This document shows positions 59,729 to 64,000 of a stretch of 64,000 nt of DNA, piece after piece. The DNA comes from CBDCWQ01 sp965223435 (GTDB lineage: Bacteria > Myxococcota > Kuafuiibacteriia > Kuafuiibacteriales > Kuafuiibacteriaceae). The notes beneath the pieces are model-generated. The model was not told where the DNA came from. It worked only from the letters and a program-made list of their open reading frames with translations, and ran no database searches. The number at the start of each line of letters is the position of its first letter. Positions within the stretch are counted from its first letter, which is position 1. A program made the position numbers and the translations under genes. The stretch spans positions 1,178,001 to 1,242,000 of the forward strand of contig CBDCWQ010000023.1 in assembly GCA_965223435.1 (NCBI GenBank), written 5' to 3'.

Positions 59729-60265
59729 ATGGCGGGTGTGGTGTTCGACCCCGAAAGGTCTCAGGTCCGGGTCCGCACCCGGGCCCTTGGCCCGCTTGCC
59801 CGGTTGGCCCACGACCTCGAAATTGACGCCCGTTTTTTGGGTCATCTCGATGTCGATGGCGACCTGTGGTCACTGTCGCTTGAATTTTCGCCCGCTTCGT
59901 TTTCGGTGGTGGGTGTTCGGAAGAACGGGCACGTGCTGGCCCATGTTTTGACCCCAAGCGATCGCCGCGAGATCGAGCGCCGCATGGTACGGGAGGTCTT
60001 CCGCGATCAACCGGTATCGGTTGAGGCAGAGCCCGGTGGCGAGGGGGTCGCCCGCCTCTCGGTCCGCATCGGGAGGGCCGCGCAGGTGTGTGTGGTGCCT
60101 TTTGAGCAAGGAGAGCAGGGCGTTCTTGGAGACGTTCGCTTATCGCTCAGTCGACTTGGCGTACCCCCGATACGGGGCCCGATGGGGGCTTTCCGAGTAG
60201 ACGACCAAATCGAGGTGCATTTTGTATTGGTGCCGGTTTGTCCAGAAGATGCTGCCGCCCCCTGA
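59729..60265 (+). CDS. YceI-like family protein
   Basis: The frame is open from 59684; ATG 59729 is preferred because the domain begins directly after it. The 178-residue product has YceI-type beta-barrel features: VRTRALGPLARLAHDLEID, an LTPSDRREIERRM helix and repeating strands. YceI proteins bind polyprenoid lipids, commonly in the periplasm, but no signal peptide is visible here. Confidence in the family is moderate. It converges on a small gene at 60309. Confidence 0.55.
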   Translation: MAGVVFDPERSQVRVRTRALGPLARLAHDLEIDARFLGHLDVDGDLWSLSLEFSPASFSVVGVRKNGHVLAHVLTPSDRREIERRMVREVFRDQPVSVEAEPGGEGVARLSVRIGRAAQVCVVPFEQGEQGVLGDVRLSLSRLGVPPIRGPMGAFRVDDQIEVHFVLVPVCPEDAAAP

Positions 60266-60308
60266 GCGCCTTGCGCGCAAAGGGCGACCCATCTTTGCCC
60301 GCCACCCG

Positions 60309-60695
60309 CTAGGATGAAGAATTGCGGCGTTTGGTCTTTTCTTCAGCCAGCGCGGTGCGGGTGTTGGCCACGGTGTCTGCGAGATAGCCCGCGGCATCTG
60401 CGAGATCTTCTGTAGAACGGACCAAGAGGGTTGTCGCGCCCCCGGCATTACGCACACAAAGGTGGTTTGCCTGCGGTGCGACCCAGAGTCCCGACACATC
60501 GACCCGGACCGCGCGTTTTCGGGGTCGGGTGCGAATGTAGGCCAGGGCTCGGCCGTCGCAGTCAAGTCGCCGGTACGGCGGGGGGCCCACAGTCATGACC
60601 GTGCCTTCGCGGGTGCCTGGGGTGTGGTTGATTGTTTCGTCGATGAGTTCTGCGGCAAGTTCCGCCAAGCGCAGAGCGAGTTCGTCTTGGGCCAT
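60309..60695 (-). CDS. Small protein of unknown function
   Basis: The frame reads to 60929, but ATG 60695 has GGAGGA five bases upstream, so a 128-residue product is chosen. It starts with a helix rich in Leu/Glu (ELALRLAELAAELIDE), then a beta-type segment (YRRLDCDGRALAYIRTRPR, VRVDVSGLWV) and a second helix with a Lys/Arg/Ser tail. I do not recognise a family. Confidence 0.6.
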   Translation of the reverse strand: MAQDELALRLAELAAELIDETINHTPGTREGTVMTVGPPPYRRLDCDGRALAYIRTRPRKRAVRVDVSGLWVAPQANHLCVRNAGGATTLLVRSTEDLADAAGYLADTVANTRTALAEEKTKRRNSSS

Positions 60696-60700
60696 AGATT

Positions 60701-60706
60701 TCCTCC
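60701..60706 (-). promoter_or_regulatory. Ribosome site fixing the start of the small protein
   Basis: GGAGGA on the minus strand, five bases before ATG 60695. It decides the start against the longer frame. Confidence 0.75.
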
Positions 60707-60971
60707 GTAACCAAATGTCTTGGGCCTTGAGCAAAGCAGGACTCGGACCAACCGGGTTCTCCGCAGGATCACTGGTGTTTTTGGGGTTTGTCCGTCCGAG
60801 GCTCGGCGTACGCCGGACTTTTCGAACGGGTATCCGCAAAAGGGGTGTAGGTTCAGGTAGGTGCATAGATCGCCAGGTGCGTGGGCAGGCGTCAGTTGCC
60901 AAGCGGCGCCTCTCGTGGTGGTGGGTCACGGCGTTGGCGCGTGAGCCGCGCTCGCTGAAGGGAAACGAAGC

Positions 60972-62138
60972 ATGGGCCGGCGTCTTAGGGTCTTGATCTT
61001 GACCAACCTATTTCCGAGCCATCTTCGCCCCACGTTTGCGCCGTTCAACCGTCAACAGTTTGCCCATCTTCAGGCCCTGGCTGATGTTGAAGTCTTTGCG
61101 GTGATGCCCTGGCGCTTGGATGGGCGGTTCTTTCGGGGAGATCGGCGACCGGTGGTCCGGCATGAGGTGATCGACGAGCTTTCGGTCTTTCATCCTCGGT
61201 GGCCCGCGGTTCCGGGGCTTCCGTCGCTGAACGCGGGCCTTTTGAGCGTGGTGACGACCATCGAGGCCCTTCGCCGACAGAGCGCGCGTCGTGACTTTGA
61301 CGTTCTTTTGGCTTCTTACGCCTATCCTGAGGGTTGCGCGGGTGTGATTGCGGGGAGGCTGCTCGGGCTGCCGGTGGTCGTCAAGTGCCACGGGAGCGAT
61401 TTAAACCGGGTCCCGAGTGACCCTTTGCCCCGCTTTCAATTGGCCCATTTGCTCAAGCGTGCCGCCCGCGTGGTGGCCGTCAGCCAAAAGCTCCGCGAGC
61501 GGGCGCTCAGCTTCGGGGTTTCGGCATCGCGGGTTTCGGTGGTGTACAACGGTGTTGACCACACCCGGTTTTTTCCGAGGGATGCGCAGTCCATGCGTAG
61601 GGAGCTCGGCCTCGCGGTTGAAAAACCGGTTGTTTTGTATGTAGGGCATTTGGCTGAACACAAGGGGGCGGCTGAGTTTTTGACTGTGGCTACAGAGTGG
61701 TCGCGCGAGCCACCGACCTTTGTGTTCTTGGGGGACGGACCGCTTCGGTCTCGAGTGGACGAGGCCGCAAGAACCCATGCGCACATCGTTGCGCCAGGCC
61801 CCGCACCTCATGAACAAGTTCCCCGGTGGATGGGCGCGGCCTCCTGTCTTTGCCTGCCGAGTCACGGTGAAGGCATGCCCAATGTGGTTCGGGAAGCGCA
61901 TGCGTCGGGGCGACGGGTGGTGGCGACCGACGTGGGTGGGATTCCTGAAGCCGTTCATGCGCCCGAGTTGGGGCGGCTTATTCGGCCCCGTGACCCAGAG
62001 GCCCTTCGGCAAGCGCTTGTGGCCGAGCTTTCAGAACCAGCGACCGATCCCGAAGTGGTTCGGCAACGGGCCATCGTGCCCACGTGGAAGGAGAGCGCCG
62101 CCGCGCTCCATGCTGTTCTTCAAGAAGCGGCACGTTGA
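60972..62138 (+). CDS. Family 4 glycosyltransferase
   Basis: This is a 388-residue GT-B retaining glycosyltransferase, probably acting at the cytoplasmic face of the membrane in polysaccharide or glycolipid synthesis. The start ATG follows GAAGGG. Features: TNLFPSHLRPTFAPFNRQQ, a KCHGSDLNRV acceptor-side segment, VVYNGVDHTRFFP, a VGHLAEHKGAAEF nucleotide-sugar segment and the GT4 motif LPSHGEGMPNVVREAHA with the EX7E-type acidic residues. It converges on the second glycosyltransferase, with repeats between them. Confidence 0.88.
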   Translation: MGRRLRVLILTNLFPSHLRPTFAPFNRQQFAHLQALADVEVFAVMPWRLDGRFFRGDRRPVVRHEVIDELSVFHPRWPAVPGLPSLNAGLLSVVTTIEALRRQSARRDFDVLLASYAYPEGCAGVIAGRLLGLPVVVKCHGSDLNRVPSDPLPRFQLAHLLKRAARVVAVSQKLRERALSFGVSASRVSVVYNGVDHTRFFPRDAQSMRRELGLAVEKPVVLYVGHLAEHKGAAEFLTVATEWSREPPTFVFLGDGPLRSRVDEAARTHAHIVAPGPAPHEQVPRWMGAASCLCLPSHGEGMPNVVREAHASGRRVVATDVGGIPEAVHAPELGRLIRPRDPEALRQALVAELSEPATDPEVVRQRAIVPTWKESAAALHAVLQEAAR

Positions 62139-62141
62139 CAA

Positions 62142-62188
62142 GCCCGGGCCCCGTAAGGCCGACGACGCGGCGACAAACGAACTGGGCA
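62142..62188. repeat. 47-bp direct repeat, copy 1
   Basis: The whole element recurs at 62274-62354, where a 34-base insertion splits it after its first 21 bases. It overlaps the region just after the first glycosyltransferase stop. Confidence 0.85.
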
Positions 62189-62203
62189 AGGATCCATCCC
62201 GGA

Positions 62204-62243
62204 GCTCACCCGGGTTGATTCGAACCCGTCTGTGTGGGTGAGC
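62204..62243. terminator. Two-tier palindrome between convergent glycosyltransferases
   Basis: GCTCACCC (62204-62211) pairs with GGGTGAGC (62236-62243); inside, CGGGTT (62211-62216) pairs with AACCCG (62223-62228). It lies between the two 47-bp repeat copies. A bidirectional terminator is the likeliest role. The inner TTCGAA-type loop resembles a tRNA T-arm, but no tRNA surrounds it. Confidence 0.45.
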
Positions 62244-62273
62244 GGAGGGAACGGGTGGGCCGAATTCATTTCG

Positions 62274-62354
62274 GCCCGGGCCCCGTAAGGCCGAATGTTC
62301 GGTGACCGAAGCTACGCGGGTCTACCGTCGACGCGGCGACAAACGAACTGGGCA
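62274..62354. repeat. 47-bp direct repeat, copy 2 with 34-bp insert
   Basis: 62274-62294 and 62329-62354 match the two halves of copy 1. The insert 62295-62328 contains the palindrome TTCGGTGACCGAA. Confidence 0.85.
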
Positions 62355-62368
62355 GACAAAGAAACCGC

Positions 62369-63655
62369 TTAGGTTTGGGATAGCGATGACCCGAGCTTCG
62401 CCATCCATTTCCAGACGGTTCGGTTGTTCTGCCAGCGCTGGTGGGCGGCACGGTACACATTGAAGTGGTTTTCGATGATGGCGCGCCACTGTCGGTTCTT
62501 GGTGACGTGGGCACGGCCGCTTTGACCGAGCCTGGTTCGGGTTTGGGGATCGTCGGCAAGCTGGCGGATCTTGTCGGCCAGATCGTCTACGTTTTCGGCT
62601 TGGTGGATGAGGCCGGTGACGCCATCGTCGATGAGTTCGGTGAGCCCGCCCACGTCTGAACCGATCACCGCTTTTTCCATGGCCATCGCTTCCAGGGGCT
62701 TGAGTGGGGTGACGAGCTCCGTGATTCGTTGGCGGTCACGGGGATAGGCGAGGATGTCCACCACCGAATACATGGGTGTGATCTCGTCGTGGGGCACTCG
62801 GCCAGGATGAAGAATCTCTTGCTCAAGCCCTGCCTCTTTGGCTCGGGCTCGGCAGCTTTCGTAAGTGGGACCGCTTCCGACGATGAGGCCTTTGATGTCC
62901 TTTCTGCCGCTTTGGTGGAGTCGGATGAGCGCTTCAATCAAAAAGCGCACGCCCTCGAAGCGGGCGAAGGTTCCGATGTACCCGACCACCGTCTTGCCTT
63001 CGAGGCCGTAGCGGGCCTCCGTGGCCCGGTCTCGCGGAATCGGCACGAAGCGCTCGGTGTCGACTCCGTTCGGGACCACGTGGACCCGACTCGGGTCGAT
63101 GCCGCGGCGGGTCAGTTCGTGTTTGATTCCCCCACAGATACCGATCAGGGCATCGACTTGTTTCGCAAGCGCGGTCTCGGCCTTCTGGGTCGCCACGTAG
63201 CGGGGCGAACCGGGCTGGCACTTGGCGGAGTCCACCGCGGCGTCCTCCCAAAAAGCACGAATCTCATAGACACAGGGAATGCCGAGTTGCCTCGATGCCA
63301 AGTAAGCGGGAATGCCACATAAAATGGAGCTGTGGGCGTGAATGATGTCCGGTTTCTCCCGGCGAGCGACCTGAACGATGCGTTGCCTCAGATGATTGAT
63401 CTCCATCGCCTCTTTGGCGACCGGCGTGTCTTCAGCTTTTTTTGCCAGACTCGCTGGAAGAGGGGGCAAGGTTCGGTGATGCCGGATCCCTCCGATTTCT
63501 TCCATCGAGCACCCCTTGTCGTTTTGCTGCCGTATGGAGCTCAGCACAAAAGGTTCAATCGAAAGGGCTTTTTGGGTGGTGACGATGTACCGCGTCCGGG
63601 ATGTGTAGCCGGCGAGGGTCGGAATCGAGATGTCGACTACGTGGAGCACACGCAT
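62369..63655 (-). CDS. Exosortase-associated-type family 4 glycosyltransferase
   Basis: This 428-residue GT4 enzyme has the hallmark YEIRAFWEDAAVDSA, seen in glycosyltransferases encoded with PEP-CTERM/exosortase systems, plus HAHSSILCGIPAYLASR, VVPNGVDTERFVP, VGYIGTFARFEGV and the acidic C-terminal motif PLKPLEAMAMEKAVIGSDVGGLTEL. It would transfer an activated sugar to a lipid- or sugar-linked acceptor in exopolysaccharide assembly. ATG 63655 lies just after a 22-bp inverted repeat. No exosortase or sorting-signal protein is seen in the window. Confidence 0.85.
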   Translation of the reverse strand: MRVLHVVDISIPTLAGYTSRTRYIVTTQKALSIEPFVLSSIRQQNDKGCSMEEIGGIRHHRTLPPLPASLAKKAEDTPVAKEAMEINHLRQRIVQVARREKPDIIHAHSSILCGIPAYLASRQLGIPCVYEIRAFWEDAAVDSAKCQPGSPRYVATQKAETALAKQVDALIGICGGIKHELTRRGIDPSRVHVVPNGVDTERFVPIPRDRATEARYGLEGKTVVGYIGTFARFEGVRFLIEALIRLHQSGRKDIKGLIVGSGPTYESCRARAKEAGLEQEILHPGRVPHDEITPMYSVVDILAYPRDRQRITELVTPLKPLEAMAMEKAVIGSDVGGLTELIDDGVTGLIHQAENVDDLADKIRQLADDPQTRTRLGQSGRAHVTKNRQWRAIIENHFNVYRAAHQRWQNNRTVWKWMAKLGSSLSQT

Positions 63656-63666
63656 AAACTGGAGAT

Positions 63667-63688
63667 ACTAGAGCACATCTCATAACCT
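63667..63688. repeat. 22-bp inverted repeat, arm next to glycosyltransferase start
   Basis: It matches the reverse complement of 63826-63847 at 21 of 22 positions. It lies 11 bases upstream of the start codon, so it overlaps the ribosome-site region. Confidence 0.85.
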
Positions 63689-63825
63689 CCCGCGACCTCT
63701 GGACGGCGCTTTTGCCGTCAGCTTGCCGGATCGGCTCTGCCTGTCCCCGGTTGCATATAGAGGACATGCGCCCTCCTCCTCCGGTAACCTGACAGCAAAA
63801 TCGCTCGCCCAGAGTCTCTCACGCT

Positions 63826-63847
63826 AGGTTATGAGATGTGCGCTAGT
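63826..63847. repeat. 22-bp inverted repeat, distal arm
   Basis: The partner of 63667-63688, with 137 bases between. The pair could be an operator, an mRNA stem or the ends of a small mobile element. No flanking target duplication was seen. Confidence 0.85.
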
Positions 63848-64000
63848 CCCGCTGTCTGCGGTCGTCGAGCATCCTTTGGATAGGGAGGGAAAACGCCAGT
63901 TTATGGGGGGAAAGGTTGATGTGAGATGCGGCCCTCTAGGGGGTGTCCTGCGTTGCGCGGACCCCAATACCCTAAAGCCGCCGGCCTTGCTGGGGGAGGA
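63848..64000. other. Right-edge non-coding sequence with palindromic element
   Basis: No gene is supported to the window edge. The last 25 bases (63976-64000) match the palindromic repeat at 52623-52647 at 22 of 25 positions. Confidence 0.45.

Noticed and set aside
62200..62245. tRNA on the minus strand
   Set aside because: Only a T-arm-like TTCGAA loop is present; no acceptor, anticodon or D-arm fits, and the sequence is better explained as a two-tier palindrome.

Overview
The window is a GC-rich (visually about 60% GC), densely coded bacterial chromosome segment. It most resembles a Myxococcota or Bradymonadota-type (former deltaproteobacterial) predator or scavenger. The support is indirect: very large secreted lipoproteins, an FHA-domain sigma-54 activator next to Ser/Thr kinases, a PEGA-domain membrane kinase, an exosortase-type glycosyltransferase, and housekeeping genes (rho, nadK, xth, ttcA, ygfZ). 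There is no 16S rRNA or tRNA to confirm it.

Layout. (1) 1-30630: two tandem giant genes. The first is cut by the left edge; the second encodes a 6804-residue lipoprotein. They share a C-terminal block of about 2600 residues: an HExxH metallopeptidase-like domain, a LamG domain, carbohydrate-binding-like beta domains, an HQxTH domain and a GH16-like domain with an EIDIEF motif. They differ by whole-domain insertions and probably arose by duplication. Between them is an inverted pair of hexanucleotide (CCAGGT) arrays. (2) 31003-33582: a secreted transglutaminase-like/C-type-lectin fusion and a small AraC-type DNA-binding protein. (3) 33714-40853: a signalling cluster with an FHA-sigma-54 activator, a kinase carrying a second degenerate kinase lobe, a PEGA kinase with a TPR-like partner, a small zinc-finger anti-sigma-like protein and a sigma-70 family factor. 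(4) 41030-46363: two secreted lipoproteins; the beta-helix one is split by an apparent frameshift. (5) 46364-47381: a 1-kb low-complexity region with a polypyrimidine tract, hexamer arrays and 17-bp repeats. (6) 47382-60695: mostly housekeeping genes, plus a pair of unknown coiled-coil paralogues (47382 and 58342) and a full-length but catalytically degenerate NAD+-dependent DNA ligase homologue. (7) 60972-64000: two convergent family-4 glycosyltransferases, one of the exosortase-associated type, with direct and inverted repeats around them.

How the genes may work together (inference). The giant proteins, lectin/transglutaminase protein and beta-helix protein form a secreted or surface set that recognises or degrades polysaccharide and protein. 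The kinases, FHA activator and sigma factor could link external cues to transcription. The glycosyltransferases would build exopolysaccharide. The most unusual content is (a) the mosaic giant paralogues full of pseudo-enzymatic domains, (b) three intergenic loci of hexamer arrays arranged as inverted pairs, in two of which the arms share the same interruptions, (c) the pseudo-LigA, and (d) the paralogue pair with an exchanged central linker.
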